From NCBI RefSeq assembly GCF_005222815.1, contig NZ_STGB01000001.1, positions 930,001 through 994,000 on the forward strand: a stretch of 64,000 bases of DNA, read 5' to 3'. Position numbers and translations under genes: made by a program. Shown piece by piece: positions 8,517 through 17,591 of the stretch. Every line of letters starts with the position of its first letter. Within the stretch, counting starts at the first letter, position 1. The notes beneath the pieces were generated by a model. It made no database searches. It was given only the letters and a program-made list of their open reading frames with translations, and was not told the DNA's origin. Source of the DNA: Roseomonas sp. AR75 (lineage in GTDB: Bacteria; Pseudomonadota; Alphaproteobacteria; Acetobacterales; Acetobacteraceae).

Positions 8517-10598
8517 GTGGCCGCGCTGGCTTCTTCGGCAGCGCGGCTGCTCGGCGCCTTCCTGGTCCTGTATCACCTCGCCATCGGCATCTACGGGCCG
8601 CCGACGAACGCGGTGTTCCTGCCGGTGCATCTGGGCGCGTCGCTGACGCTGCTGTTCCTTCTGCGCCCGCTGCGCCCCTGGGACCGACCGAATCCGCTGC
8701 ACCTCGTGGATTTCGCCTGCATCGCGGCGGCGATCTGGTCCGCGGCCTATTTCCTCACGCAACTCGACACCTGGGAGTTGCGCTTCGCCGACATGCGGCC
8801 GCTCGACATCTGGTCGGCGGCGGCCGTGACGCTGATGGTGCTCGAAGCCGTGCGCCGCACCGTCGGCTGGGCGCTCGTGGCGATGGCGCTGGCCTTCTGC
8901 CTGCATGCGCTGAACGCGGATCACGCGCCCGGCGCGCTGTTCGGTCCGCCCGTCAGTTTCTCCACCCTGATGCAGACGCTCTTCATCGGCGATGCCGGCA
9001 TCCTCGGCATCCCCGTTCTGGTGATGGCGCAGTATGTCGTGCTGTTCCTGCTGTTCGGGCGGCTGCTGCAGAACACCGGCGCCGGCGCCTTCTTCTCCCG
9101 CATCGCCTTCGCTGTCTTCGGCCATCGCGTCGGCGGCCCGGCGAAGGCGGCGGTGGTGTCCTCCGGCCTGTTCGGCACAATGTCGGGATCGGGCGTGTCG
9201 AACGTGCTGACCACCGGCAGCTTCACCATCCCGATGATGATCCGCCTGGGCTACCGCCCGCCCTTCGCCGCGGGGGTGGAGGCCTCGGCCGCCGTCGGCG
9301 GCGCGATCATGCCGCCGGTGATGGGTGCGGTCGCCTTCATGATGGCGGAGTTCATGGGAGTGGCGTACGTGCAGATCGCCATCGCCGCCGCCATTCCCGC
9401 CGCGCTGTACTACCTGGCGATCTACTTCACCGTGCATTTCGAGGCGAAGCGCATGGGGCTCGCGGGCATCGCGCGCAGCGAATTGCCTGACCCGTGGAAG
9501 CTGCTGGCGCGGGAAGGCTACCTGCTGATCCCGCTCGGCATCATCGTGGGCATGCTGCTCGCGGGCTGGTCCATCGTGCTGGTCGCGGTCGTCGCATGCG
9601 CGGGCACCGTATTGGTCTCCTTCGTGCGCCCCGCGTCGCGCCTGTCGCCACTGCGCATGATGGCGGCGGTGGAGAACACGGCGCGCGTCACCGGCCCGCT
9701 GACGGCTACCTGCGCCTGCGCCGGCATCATCATCGGCGCGATCTTCGCGACCGGCCTGTCTTTCCAGGTCAGCCAAGCGATCATCTCGCTCGCCGGCGAG
9801 AATCTCTGGCTGCTGCTGGTGATCTCCGCGCTGCTCGCCATCCTGCTGGGCACGGGGCTGACGGCCTCCGCGGTCTACATCACCATGGTCGCGACGATCA
9901 TCCCCGTGCTGAAGCTGGCGGGCGTGAACGAGATGGGCGCGCACATGTTTGCCTTCTACTACGGCGTGGTCAGCGACATCACGCCGCCCACGGCGCTGGC
10001 CTGCGTCGCCGCCGCGGGCATCGCGCGCGCCAACCCGATCAAGGCCATGATGGAGGGATCGCGCCTCGGCATCGCCGCGTTCATCGTTCCGATGGCCTTC
10101 GTTGCGCAGCCGGCGCTGCTGATGCAGGGAAGCTGGTCGGAGGTGCTGCTGGCCGCCGGCACGGCAGCGGCGGGGCTGATGGCGCTTTCGGCCGCGCTGG
10201 CGGGCTACCTGCTCGGGCCGCTCGGCGGCTTGCGGCGCGCGGCGCTGATCCTCGCCTTCGTGCTGCTGATCATGCCGAGCAGCGCCATGGAACTGCTGGG
10301 GCTGCTGCTGCTTGCCGCCTGCATGGCGCCGGAGTTGCTGCGCGGCCGCCCGGCGACCGAGGTCGCGCGCGCCACCGGCCTGCGCGAGGCGATCGAGGCG
10401 GTGGACGACCAGGGCGGCCCGCCCGCCGATTTCGGCCGCGCGGGCGGCTGGATCGTGATTGGGCTCGTCGCCGCGGGGATCGGCTGGATGGGCAGCCAGT
10501 CGCTGCACGCCACGGCACCGCTGCTCTGGCTCGCCGGGCTCATGGCCCTGGCCGCGGTGCTGGTGCTCGGCCTGCGCGCGACCGTGGAGCGCGGCTGA
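8517..10598 (+). CDS. TRAP transporter permease, fused 4TM/12TM subunits
   Basis: A 693-residue polytopic membrane protein combining the small (DctQ-like) and large (DctM-like) TRAP permease subunits. The DctM part carries the conserved segments SGVSNVLTTGSFTIP and GAIMPPVMGA, and a second repeat with DITPPTALA. A GTG at 8517 was chosen as start because it falls just after the receptor stop at 8511 and immediately before the first hydrophobic helix; a CTG at 8508 is an alternative. Together with the TAXI receptor it makes a complete sodium-driven secondary importer. The acyl-CoA dehydrogenase start overlaps its stop. Confidence 0.9.
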   Translation: MAALASSAARLLGAFLVLYHLAIGIYGPPTNAVFLPVHLGASLTLLFLLRPLRPWDRPNPLHLVDFACIAAAIWSAAYFLTQLDTWELRFADMRPLDIWSAAAVTLMVLEAVRRTVGWALVAMALAFCLHALNADHAPGALFGPPVSFSTLMQTLFIGDAGILGIPVLVMAQYVVLFLLFGRLLQNTGAGAFFSRIAFAVFGHRVGGPAKAAVVSSGLFGTMSGSGVSNVLTTGSFTIPMMIRLGYRPPFAAGVEASAAVGGAIMPPVMGAVAFMMAEFMGVAYVQIAIAAAIPAALYYLAIYFTVHFEAKRMGLAGIARSELPDPWKLLAREGYLLIPLGIIVGMLLAGWSIVLVAVVACAGTVLVSFVRPASRLSPLRMMAAVENTARVTGPLTATCACAGIIIGAIFATGLSFQVSQAIISLAGENLWLLLVISALLAILLGTGLTASAVYITMVATIIPVLKLAGVNEMGAHMFAFYYGVVSDITPPTALACVAAAGIARANPIKAMMEGSRLGIAAFIVPMAFVAQPALLMQGSWSEVLLAAGTAAAGLMALSAALAGYLLGPLGGLRRAALILAFVLLIMPSSAMELLGLLLLAACMAPELLRGRPATEVARATGLREAIEAVDDQGGPPADFGRAGGWIVIGLVAAGIGWMGSQSLHATAPLLWLAGLMALAAVLVLGLRATVERG

Positions 10599-11728
10599 TG
10601 GATTTCTCCGTGGCGCCGACGCAGCAGGCTTTCCTGGAGACGGTGGACCGCTTCATCGCGCGCCACCTGCCGCCCGGGGAAGTCCGGCGTCGCGACGCGC
10701 ATCACATCCCGCCCTACGACCTGATGCCGGTTATGGGAGAGGCCGGCTTCTTCCGCCTGGCGCTGCCGCCGGAACATGGCGGACTCGGCCAGGACTGGAC
10801 GAGCGTCGCGCTGGTGCAGGAACGCCTCGGCTTCCACGCCTATATGGCAGCCTCGATCATGAACCGCGTCGTCGGCTTCGGCATCGCCTCGGTGCTCGGC
10901 TATGGCAGCGCCGCGCAGAAGGCGGCGCTGCTGCCGCGCTTGGCGGAAGGGCGGCTGCTGATCTCGCTCGCGCTGACCGAGCCCGGCGCCGGCACCGATG
11001 CCGGCGCCGTCGCCACGCGCGCGGAGCGCACGTCCGCGGGCTGGCGCATCACCGGCCGCAAGACCTGGATCAGCGATGCCGGCGGCGCCGATTTCCTGCT
11101 CGTCGTCGCGCGCGATGGGGAGGGGATCTCGCTGCTGCTGGTGCCACCGACGACGCCCGGCATCGCCATGACGCCGCTGCCGAAGATCGGCAACAACGCC
11201 ATGCCCTCTTGGGACATCGGCCTCGACGGCGCGGAGGTGCCCGAGGATGCGCTGATCGGCGAGCGCGGGCGCGGCTTCCGCCACCTGATGTCCACGCTGC
11301 ACGCCTCCCGCGCCAGCATGGCCGCCACGGTCACGGGCTGCGCGCAGGCCGCGGTGGATTGCGCGCTGGCGCATGCGAAGGAGCGCGTGCAGTTCGGCCG
11401 CCCCATCGGCGCCAACCAGGCCATCCGCCACCGCCTGGCGGAGATGCAGATGCGCGTGGACCAGTCGCGGCTGACGATGCGCCACCTCGCCTGGCTGATC
11501 GCCACGGGCCGCCCGTGCCGGCGGGAAGCCGCGCAGGCCAAGATCATCGCAACCGACTGCCTGCAAGACGTGACGCATCACGGCATGCAGATCCTCGCCT
11601 CCGCCGGTTACGCCGCCGACAGCGACATGCAGCGCTACTGGCGCGATGCCCGGCTCTATTCCTTCGGCGAAGGCACCAACGAGATCCTGCGCGACCTCGT
11701 CGCGCGCGAGATGGGACTTCCGACATGA
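10598..11728 (+). CDS. Acyl-CoA dehydrogenase family protein
   Basis: A 376-residue flavoprotein of the acyl-CoA dehydrogenase family: LALTEPGAGTDA and the KTWISDAGGADF flavin-contact segments in the middle, and the C-terminal YSFGEGTNEI signature. It alpha,beta-desaturates a CoA thioester, passing electrons to ETF. The ATG at 10598 shares a base with the permease stop. The following genes encode an amidohydrolase and an acyl-CoA synthetase, so import, CoA activation and desaturation of one acid could be encoded in the single run from 7549 to 14084. The identity of the acid is unknown. Confidence 0.9.
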   Translation: MDFSVAPTQQAFLETVDRFIARHLPPGEVRRRDAHHIPPYDLMPVMGEAGFFRLALPPEHGGLGQDWTSVALVQERLGFHAYMAASIMNRVVGFGIASVLGYGSAAQKAALLPRLAEGRLLISLALTEPGAGTDAGAVATRAERTSAGWRITGRKTWISDAGGADFLLVVARDGEGISLLLVPPTTPGIAMTPLPKIGNNAMPSWDIGLDGAEVPEDALIGERGRGFRHLMSTLHASRASMAATVTGCAQAAVDCALAHAKERVQFGRPIGANQAIRHRLAEMQMRVDQSRLTMRHLAWLIATGRPCRREAAQAKIIATDCLQDVTHHGMQILASAGYAADSDMQRYWRDARLYSFGEGTNEILRDLVAREMGLPT

Positions 11729-12585
11729 GCGAGCCGATCGCGGCCATCGACACCGTCGTCAACATCTGGACGAAGGAGGCGCTCGCCGGTCGCCCCGACC
11801 GCACCGCCTTCTACCAGGACAAGATGCATGTGGACCGCGAGACCTTCGAAGGCATCAGCCTGGAGGACACGCTGCGTCGCATGGACGCCGCGAATATCGA
11901 GCGTGCCTTCCTCGTTGCCGCCAAGGTCGGCGTGAAGCACCACCCGGCCTGCTACCACGTGCCGTACGAACTCGTCGCCGAAGCCGTGCGCAAGTATCCG
12001 CACCGCTTCTCCGCCCTCGCCGGCCTCGACCCGACCGAGGGCATGGACGGCGTGCGCGCGCTGGAACGTGCGGTGAAGGAGCATGGCTTCATCGGCGCGC
12101 ATTTCTACCCGCACTGGTTCGAGCTGCCGCCGGATCACGCGAAGTGGTACCCATTCTACGCGAAATGCGTGGAGCTCGACATTCCGGTCCAGCTCCAGGT
12201 CGGGCAATCCATGGTCTATGATCCCACCTATCCGCTGCGCTCCGTCGGCCGTCCCATTACGCTGGACGCCGTCGCCTGCGACTTCCCCGAACTGAAGCTC
12301 ATCGGCATCCATGTCGGGATTCCCTGGACCGATGAGATGATCGCGATGGCCTGGAAGCACCGCAACGTCTACATCGTCTCCGACGCGCACAGCCCGAAAT
12401 ACTGGCCGCAGAGCTTCGTGCGCTACATCGACAGCTACGGGCAGGACAAGGTGATGTTCGGCACGGATTTCCCGGTGCTGCAGTTCGAGCGCACGCGGCA
12501 AGAGGTCGAGGCGCTGGGCCTGCGTCCCGGGCCGTTCCGCAAGTTCATGCGCGATAACGCGCTGAAGCTTTACAAGCTGGCATGA
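11725..12585 (+). CDS. Amidohydrolase family (PF04909-like) protein lacking the first His pair
   Basis: A 286-residue TIM-barrel protein of the amidohydrolase-2 family. Later metal and fold motifs are visible (GIHVGIPW, SDAHSP, FGTDFPVLQF), but the usual N-terminal HxH is replaced by the sequence IDTVVNIW. In the gamma-resorcylate/ACMS decarboxylase relatives the HxH helps bind the metal, so this member may be metal-poor or use an altered site. Translation is coupled to the acyl-CoA dehydrogenase (ATGA at 11725) and to the synthetase downstream. It might decarboxylate or hydrate an intermediate; that is inference. Confidence 0.8.
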   Translation: MSEPIAAIDTVVNIWTKEALAGRPDRTAFYQDKMHVDRETFEGISLEDTLRRMDAANIERAFLVAAKVGVKHHPACYHVPYELVAEAVRKYPHRFSALAGLDPTEGMDGVRALERAVKEHGFIGAHFYPHWFELPPDHAKWYPFYAKCVELDIPVQLQVGQSMVYDPTYPLRSVGRPITLDAVACDFPELKLIGIHVGIPWTDEMIAMAWKHRNVYIVSDAHSPKYWPQSFVRYIDSYGQDKVMFGTDFPVLQFERTRQEVEALGLRPGPFRKFMRDNALKLYKLA

Positions 12586-14084
12586 TGAACCTCGCCGACG
12601 CGCTTGCGCATCATGTGCAGGCGCGGCCCGACCGGCCCGCGATCATCGCGGGCACGCGCATCGTGCCTTACCGCAAGCTCGATGGCCTTGTGCGCCGCTG
12701 GGCCGCGCACCTTGCCGACTGCGGCGCGCGTCAGGGCGAGGTTATCGGCATCGCGCTGCGCGACACGATCGAGCATCTCGTCGCACTCTACGCCGCCGCC
12801 CGCATGGGCGCTGTCGCGCTGCCGATGGACTGGCGCTGGACGGAGGCCGAGAAGCACGCCGTCGCCAAGCAATTCGACGCGCGGCTGATCCTGGCCGAGC
12901 CCGATGCGCCGCCGATCCCCGGCATTCCCTGCCTCACCGTGGACGCTGCCTTCCTCGCCGCCGTCGCCGCCGCGGCGACGGACAGGCAATTCCCGGAAGG
13001 CCCGGCCTGCGCGGAGATGCCGCTGCTGCTCTCGCTGTCCTCCGGCACCACAGGCCGGCCGAAGGGGCCGGTGGTCACGCACCAGCAATTCCTGCGCCGC
13101 TTCTGGACGCATTGGATCGATCTCGGCCTCAATGCGCGGGAGACATACATCTCGGCCACGCCGATGTATTTCGGCGGCGGCCGCACCTTCTGCATGTCAC
13201 TGCTGTTCTCCGGTGGCACCGTCGTGCTGTTCCCCCCGCCGCACAAGACCGAGGAACTGGCGGACGAGATCGCGCGCCGCAACGTCACCTCCGCCTTCCT
13301 TGTGCCAACGCAAATCCGCCGCCTGCTGGACCTAGCGCCCGAGCGCACCGCAGCGATGCGGCGCATGCGCCTGCTGCTCTCCTCCGGCGCGCCGCTGCAT
13401 CCCTGGGAACGCACCGCGATCCGCGAGCGGCTCTGCGCCAACTTCCACGAATACTACGCCTCCACGGAAGGCGGCGGCGTCTCGCTGCTGCGGCCGGAAG
13501 ACATGGACCTGCATCTCGACAGCGTCGGCCGCCCGGTCTTCGGCGTGGAGGTCGCGATCCTCGACGAAGACGGCAACCGCCTGCCGCATGGCGCGGTCGG
13601 CCGCCTCGCCTATCGCGGCCCCGGCGTCGCCCGCGGCTTCCACAACGACGCCGACGCAAGCGCGGAGGCCTTCCTTGGCGACTGGTTCCTGCCCGGCGAC
13701 CTCGCCGCGGTGAACGAGGCCGGCTACGTCTTCCTGAAGGGGCGTCGCAAGGACCTCATCATCCGCGGCGGCGTTAACATCTACCCGGTCGAGGTGGAAT
13801 CCGTGCTGCTCTCGGATGAGCGCCTGGCGGATGCCGCCGTGGTCGGCTGGCCCGCTGAGGAGATGGGCGAGGAGGTCGCCGCCTTCGTCGTGCCGCGCGC
13901 CGGCCTGGCGCAGCCTTCGGAAGCCGAGCTGATCGCGCTCTGCGCGCAGCGTCTCGCGCCCTACAAGGTGCCGCGCGGCGTGTTCTTCGTGCCGGAACTG
14001 CCGCGGAACAGCGGCGGCAAGGTGCTGAAGCCGGATCTCACGGCACGGCTTCCGGCACTTCCGGCGCGTCGAGGAAGCGGCTGA
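12582..14084 (+). CDS. Class I adenylate-forming acyl-CoA synthetase
   Basis: A 500-residue AMP-dependent synthetase/ligase. The P-loop is SLSSGTTGRPKGP, the A5 region is YYASTEGGG, the A7/A8 motifs are GDLAAVNEAGYVFLKGRRKD followed by IRGGVNIYPVEVE, and the late catalytic Lys sits in NSGGKVLK. It converts a free carboxylate plus ATP and CoA to an acyl-CoA, feeding the neighbouring dehydrogenase. Its start overlaps the amidohydrolase stop. Its last 47 bp overlap the convergent hydrolase gene at 14038-14889, an uncommonly deep convergent overlap. Substrate unknown. Confidence 0.9.
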   Translation: MMNLADALAHHVQARPDRPAIIAGTRIVPYRKLDGLVRRWAAHLADCGARQGEVIGIALRDTIEHLVALYAAARMGAVALPMDWRWTEAEKHAVAKQFDARLILAEPDAPPIPGIPCLTVDAAFLAAVAAAATDRQFPEGPACAEMPLLLSLSSGTTGRPKGPVVTHQQFLRRFWTHWIDLGLNARETYISATPMYFGGGRTFCMSLLFSGGTVVLFPPPHKTEELADEIARRNVTSAFLVPTQIRRLLDLAPERTAAMRRMRLLLSSGAPLHPWERTAIRERLCANFHEYYASTEGGGVSLLRPEDMDLHLDSVGRPVFGVEVAILDEDGNRLPHGAVGRLAYRGPGVARGFHNDADASAEAFLGDWFLPGDLAAVNEAGYVFLKGRRKDLIIRGGVNIYPVEVESVLLSDERLADAAVVGWPAEEMGEEVAAFVVPRAGLAQPSEAELIALCAQRLAPYKVPRGVFFVPELPRNSGGKVLKPDLTARLPALPARRGSG

Positions 14085-14889
14085 ACAGCGCGACGGTCTC
14101 CGCCAGCGCCTCCGGCGTCGCGATGCCCGGCGTCAGCGTACGCTCGGCGCTGGGCACAAGCGCCGCGAATTCCTCGAACATGCGCGCCAGCATGTCCGTG
14201 CGCGCGCAGGCCGCGAGCGTCTTCACGCGCAGCAAGGGGAAGCGCGCGCGCTTGTCGTAGGCGAAGGCAGCGCGATAGCTCTTGTGATAGGTGGTCAGCG
14301 CCTTGAGCACCTCCACCAGCTTCTCGTGCAGCGCCTCCGCGCCGGGCAGGCCGAGCGGGCGGCGATGCGCGGCATCGGTCGCGTACCAGGGCCAGAACAC
14401 ATAGGTGTCGCGCACGAAGTGCCAGGCCCACATGAGGTATTGCGCCTGCAGGTCGGGCTGCATCGCCGGCGCGTAGCGCGCCAGCATCTCCGCCTGTTCC
14501 TCCGCCGTGTAGAGCCCGACGCCGTCCAGGATCAGCCGCCGCACGCGTCCCGGCGCACGAAGGCAGATTTCCGCGGCGATGGAAGCGCCGGTATGCGTGC
14601 CGTAGAGGTCGAAGCGCTCCACGTGCAATGCGTCCAGCGCCGCCAGATGCGTCGCGGCGAACACGTCGATGTCGGGTGCCTCCGGCAGCGCCACCGCGCT
14701 GTCGCCATTGCCCGCCGTGTCCGGCGCGATCACCTGCCTTGTCTGCCCGAAGGCCTCGATCAGCGGCGCGAGCATCAGCGAGGAGCCGGGCGAGGCATGG
14801 ATCAGCACCAGCGGTCGCCCGAGCCCCCTGCCCGTCTCCCGGACATGCACCTGGCCGCCCGGCACGTCCACGAAGCCGCGCCGCAGCAT
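14038..14889 (-). CDS. Alpha/beta hydrolase with GTHTG in place of the GxSxG elbow
   Basis: A 283-residue protein with the alpha/beta hydrolase layout: HASPGSSLMLAPL oxyanion region, a lid rich in aromatic residues and a late region before the C-terminus. The nucleophile elbow reads YGTHTGASIA, so His stands where Ser, Cys or Asp would be expected. Either catalysis uses another residue or the protein has lost hydrolase activity. It starts 2 bp before the end of the sugar-isomerase gene on the same strand, so these form one minus-strand operon starting at 16486. Its 3' end overlaps the synthetase gene by 47 bp. Confidence 0.75.
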   Translation of the reverse strand: MLRRGFVDVPGGQVHVRETGRGLGRPLVLIHASPGSSLMLAPLIEAFGQTRQVIAPDTAGNGDSAVALPEAPDIDVFAATHLAALDALHVERFDLYGTHTGASIAAEICLRAPGRVRRLILDGVGLYTAEEQAEMLARYAPAMQPDLQAQYLMWAWHFVRDTYVFWPWYATDAAHRRPLGLPGAEALHEKLVEVLKALTTYHKSYRAAFAYDKRARFPLLRVKTLAACARTDMLARMFEEFAALVPSAERTLTPGIATPEALAETVALFSRFLDAPEVPEAVP

Positions 14890-14891
14890 GC

Positions 14892-15743
14892 TCAGGCCTC
14901 CACCGGCAATGCGAGAAAATCGCGCACCGCGCGGTCGAGCAGCGCGCCTGTCTCCGGCGCGCCCATCGCACCGAAGAACACCTCGTATTCCAGCAGCCCG
15001 CGGTAGCCCGCCGCCTCCAGTGCCGTCACGAAGGACCGGAGGTCGGGTGGCCCGGCACCGAGTTCCGCACGCCGCGGCGCGCTGCCGTCAGTCGGCAACT
15101 CGAGCCCGCAGATCTGCACGGCGTGCATGCGCGCGACATCCTGCGCGATGGCCTCGTGCAGCCCCGGGTCCCACCAGGAATGATAGAAGTCGAGGGTCAA
15201 CCCGATGCCCTCCCGTCCCGCGATCAGCGCGCGCGCCGCGTCCAGCGTGTTGACGCAGCTTCGTGTCGCGATGGCCGCGGGATGCATCGGCTCCAGCGAG
15301 AGAACCACGCCCGCCGCGCGCGCCTGCGCCGCAAGCCCATCCAACCGTTCCGCCGTGCGCGTCCGTGCCTCGGCCAGAGTCGGCAGACCGGCCGCCGCCG
15401 CACCGTGCAGCAGTCCGCCCGGGATCAGGTTTACCGGCGCGCCCAGCTCCGCCGCCGCCGCAATCAGCCGTGCGTCCAGATCCGCCTGCTTCCGCGCTTC
15501 CGTGGCATCGGCGTGCAGCACGTAGCCAGCACTGTTCAACGAGGTCGCGACCAGCCCGTGCCGGTCCAGCATCGCACGCAGCGCCGCAGGCGCATGTGCC
15601 TCCACCGCGCGCGCGGTCAGGCCCACGCCGCCGATGCCGCGCTCCGCCAGCATCGCGCAGAAATCCTCCACGGGCAGGTCGTCCGGGGTGGCGTAGAGGC
15701 TGATGGCCAGCCGCCGCAGCCTCGCCCGATCCGCGCCCGTCAT
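14892..15743 (-). CDS. Sugar phosphate isomerase/epimerase family (AP endonuclease 2-like TIM barrel)
   Basis: A 283-residue xylose-isomerase-like TIM barrel. Visible motifs are SLEPMHP (Glu metal ligand), TLDFYHSWWDPG (Asp and His ligands), the HAVQICG segment and a terminal YRGLLEYEVFFG with another Glu. Proteins of this fold act as hydroxypyruvate isomerases, inosose dehydratases, dehydroshikimate dehydratases or epimerases. It overlaps the upstream maleate isomerase-like gene by ATGA (15740-15743). The neighbours argue for a step in an acid-degradation route, but the reaction cannot be assigned. Confidence 0.8.
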   Translation of the reverse strand: MTGADRARLRRLAISLYATPDDLPVEDFCAMLAERGIGGVGLTARAVEAHAPAALRAMLDRHGLVATSLNSAGYVLHADATEARKQADLDARLIAAAAELGAPVNLIPGGLLHGAAAAGLPTLAEARTRTAERLDGLAAQARAAGVVLSLEPMHPAAIATRSCVNTLDAARALIAGREGIGLTLDFYHSWWDPGLHEAIAQDVARMHAVQICGLELPTDGSAPRRAELGAGPPDLRSFVTALEAAGYRGLLEYEVFFGAMGAPETGALLDRAVRDFLALPVEA

Positions 15744-16486
15744 GCCGCCCGCCGTGGCGGCAGCTCGCGCAGCAGACGCCCGCCGCGCGACAGCCTCTCG
15801 CGGATGCCGAACAGGTCCAGCAGCGCCCACATCCCCGCGGAATTGGTGGAGACCACCGGCTTGCCGATCCGCGCCTCGATCGCATCCGCCAGCGCCAGGC
15901 ATTGCATGTTGCCACCCGGCAGCAGCATCGCCTGCGCCTCCGGATGGTCGGCGCGCGCCGCGAGGTCCAGCACCGCCTCCGGCGGGATCTCGGCGATGGC
16001 GAAGTTGTCGCGCACGCCGCCGAAGGCGCTGCCCAGCACCGCGATGCCGCCGGCTTCCAGGTAGCGCAGGCTGGCCTGGCCGATCTCCTCCGGGAAGGGC
16101 GCGGCGAAGCTGATCCGGCTCGCGCCGAGCGCCGCCAGCGCATCGAACACCGTCTGCGCCGCGGTCAGTGCGGGAACGCCAGCCCAGCCGCGCATCTCCT
16201 CGCGGATCTCGCGGTCCCAGGCGGCGCCCATCCAGAAGCTCGCCGCGGTCTGGCACAGCAGCACCGCGTCCACCCGCGCATCCGCCAGGCTGGTCACGGC
16301 GCGGCGCATCTCCGCCTGCTGCTCCGCCATGCCCGGCGCATCCAGCCGGGTCATCGGCAGCCGCGCGAAATGGAAGGAGAGAGAGGCCGGCATCCAGGCC
16401 GGGTATTCCCGCTCGATCGAGGTGTTGGAGGAGGGAATCAGCATGCCCACCCGCCGCCAGGGGGCCTCGTCCTTCGCCTCGACCAT
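15740..16486 (-). CDS. Maleate isomerase / arylmalonate decarboxylase-like protein
   Basis: A 248-residue member of the Asp/Glu racemase superfamily, closest in pattern to maleate cis-trans isomerase, EutA and arylmalonate decarboxylase: the opening GMLIPSSNTSIEREYPAW is characteristic. A Cys lies in LLCQTAASFW in the first half; the second-half position reads VVSTNSAGMW and carries no Cys, so a one-cysteine mechanism (decarboxylase-like) is more likely than two-base racemisation. It is the first gene of the minus-strand operon with the TIM barrel and the GTHTG hydrolase. Upstream (16487-16694) is the divergent promoter region shared with 16695. Confidence 0.75.
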   Translation of the reverse strand: MVEAKDEAPWRRVGMLIPSSNTSIEREYPAWMPASLSFHFARLPMTRLDAPGMAEQQAEMRRAVTSLADARVDAVLLCQTAASFWMGAAWDREIREEMRGWAGVPALTAAQTVFDALAALGASRISFAAPFPEEIGQASLRYLEAGGIAVLGSAFGGVRDNFAIAEIPPEAVLDLAARADHPEAQAMLLPGGNMQCLALADAIEARIGKPVVSTNSAGMWALLDLFGIRERLSRGGRLLRELPPRRAA

Positions 16487-16694
16487 GCCGCACACCCCTT
16501 CCGCCGCTGCGTCGCCACCAGCATAGCCGATCCCTGCGGGCGCGCAGGAGCCGTCCCCGCAATGGAACGCGATGACCGCGCTACCCAAAAGGGATACAGT
16601 TCGGGCTGCGCCGCGCCGAGGAATCCCACTAGGGTGCGGCGCGACAGATGGCGGGGGCCTTGCCGCTGCCCGCTTCCGTTGGAGATAGAGCACG

Positions 16695-17060
16695 ATGCGT
16701 ATGCGCCCGTTGGCCCTGGCCCTCGCGATGTCGGCGGCGACTGCACCCGCTTTTGCCCAGGCGCCCGCACCGCCCCCGGGCCCGCCGACCGTCGAGACGA
16801 TGGACCGCGGCCTGGTGAATCTCGGCCTGATGGCCGGGCACGCCATGCAGTGCCTGCCGGACGCCGAGCGCGAGACCGCGCAGCGCCGCCTTCTCGCCTT
16901 CAATGCCATTCTCGTGGCGGAGATGGGCGCCAATGCCGCGTTCCGCTTCGCCAGTTCCTTCGGCGCAGGCTCCTCGCACGAGGTGGACCGCTCGTTCTGC
17001 GAGCGCAGCCTGGCCGATTGGCGCAAGCTGCTGCAGGACCACGGGCTGCAGAGCCGCTGA
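16695..17060 (+). CDS. Exported hypothetical protein
   Basis: A 121-residue protein with a clear signal peptide (about residues 1-21, cleavage after AFA) followed by a Pro-rich linker and a small helical domain. Two Cys residues in the mature part (AMQCLPD and SFCERSL) could form a disulphide in the periplasm. I do not recognise the family. A GGAGATA ribosome-binding sequence lies upstream. It is followed 25 bp later by a second small exported protein gene, so the two may be co-expressed. Confidence 0.65.
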   Translation: MRMRPLALALAMSAATAPAFAQAPAPPPGPPTVETMDRGLVNLGLMAGHAMQCLPDAERETAQRRLLAFNAILVAEMGANAAFRFASSFGAGSSHEVDRSFCERSLADWRKLLQDHGLQSR

Positions 17061-17085
17061 CCCCTTGGCACGCGGAGAGACGCGC

Positions 17086-17475
17086 ATGCGCAGGATCATG
17101 ATTCTGGCCGCGCTCGGCGGCTTCCTCGCCATCCCGGCGGCAGAGGCCTGGTGGCATGCCGGTGGGGTGAACCGCTGGGGCACCGCGTGGCACGCGGGTG
17201 GCACCGGCACCGGCTATCGCTATGGCGGCGCCTATCACCCGGGCTATGGCGGCGCCACCTATGTGCATGGCTATTCCGGGTATCACTATGGCGGCTATTA
17301 CCGCGCGCCGGTGCCGGTGGCGCCCGTGCCCTATTACCACCCGGTCGGCGCCTTCGCCGCTGGCGCGGTGACCGGGGCGGCGGTCGGGGCGGCCGCAGCA
17401 TCCGCCTCCGCCGCGAACAGCGTGTATCGCTACGGGCAGCCGACCACCGTGGTGAACAACTACTACAACAACTGA
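17086..17475 (+). CDS. Small Gly/Tyr/His-rich exported protein
   Basis: A 129-residue protein with a signal peptide (RRIMILAALGGFLAIPAAEA) and a mature part made of Gly-Tyr-His-rich low-complexity sequence (repeated HAGG, YGGAYHPGYGG and HYGGYY elements). A short Gly/Ala-rich hydrophobic segment (AAGAVTGAAVGAAAA) follows, and the protein ends VVNNYYNN. The composition resembles surface-exposed or glycine-zipper-like envelope proteins. Function unknown. The start at 17086 has a GCGGAGAG ribosome-binding sequence 7-8 bp before it. Confidence 0.65.
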   Translation: MRRIMILAALGGFLAIPAAEAWWHAGGVNRWGTAWHAGGTGTGYRYGGAYHPGYGGATYVHGYSGYHYGGYYRAPVPVAPVPYYHPVGAFAAGAVTGAAVGAAAASASAANSVYRYGQPTTVVNNYYNN

Positions 17476-17591
17476 TCCGGCAGGGGACGCCGAGCAGGGC
17501 GGCCACCCGGCCGCCAAGGAGTTTCGGGCCGCGTGCCAACCGACAGGCTTCCCCCGTGGCGCGCAGCCTCCCGGGCCTCGGGGGCCGCGCC

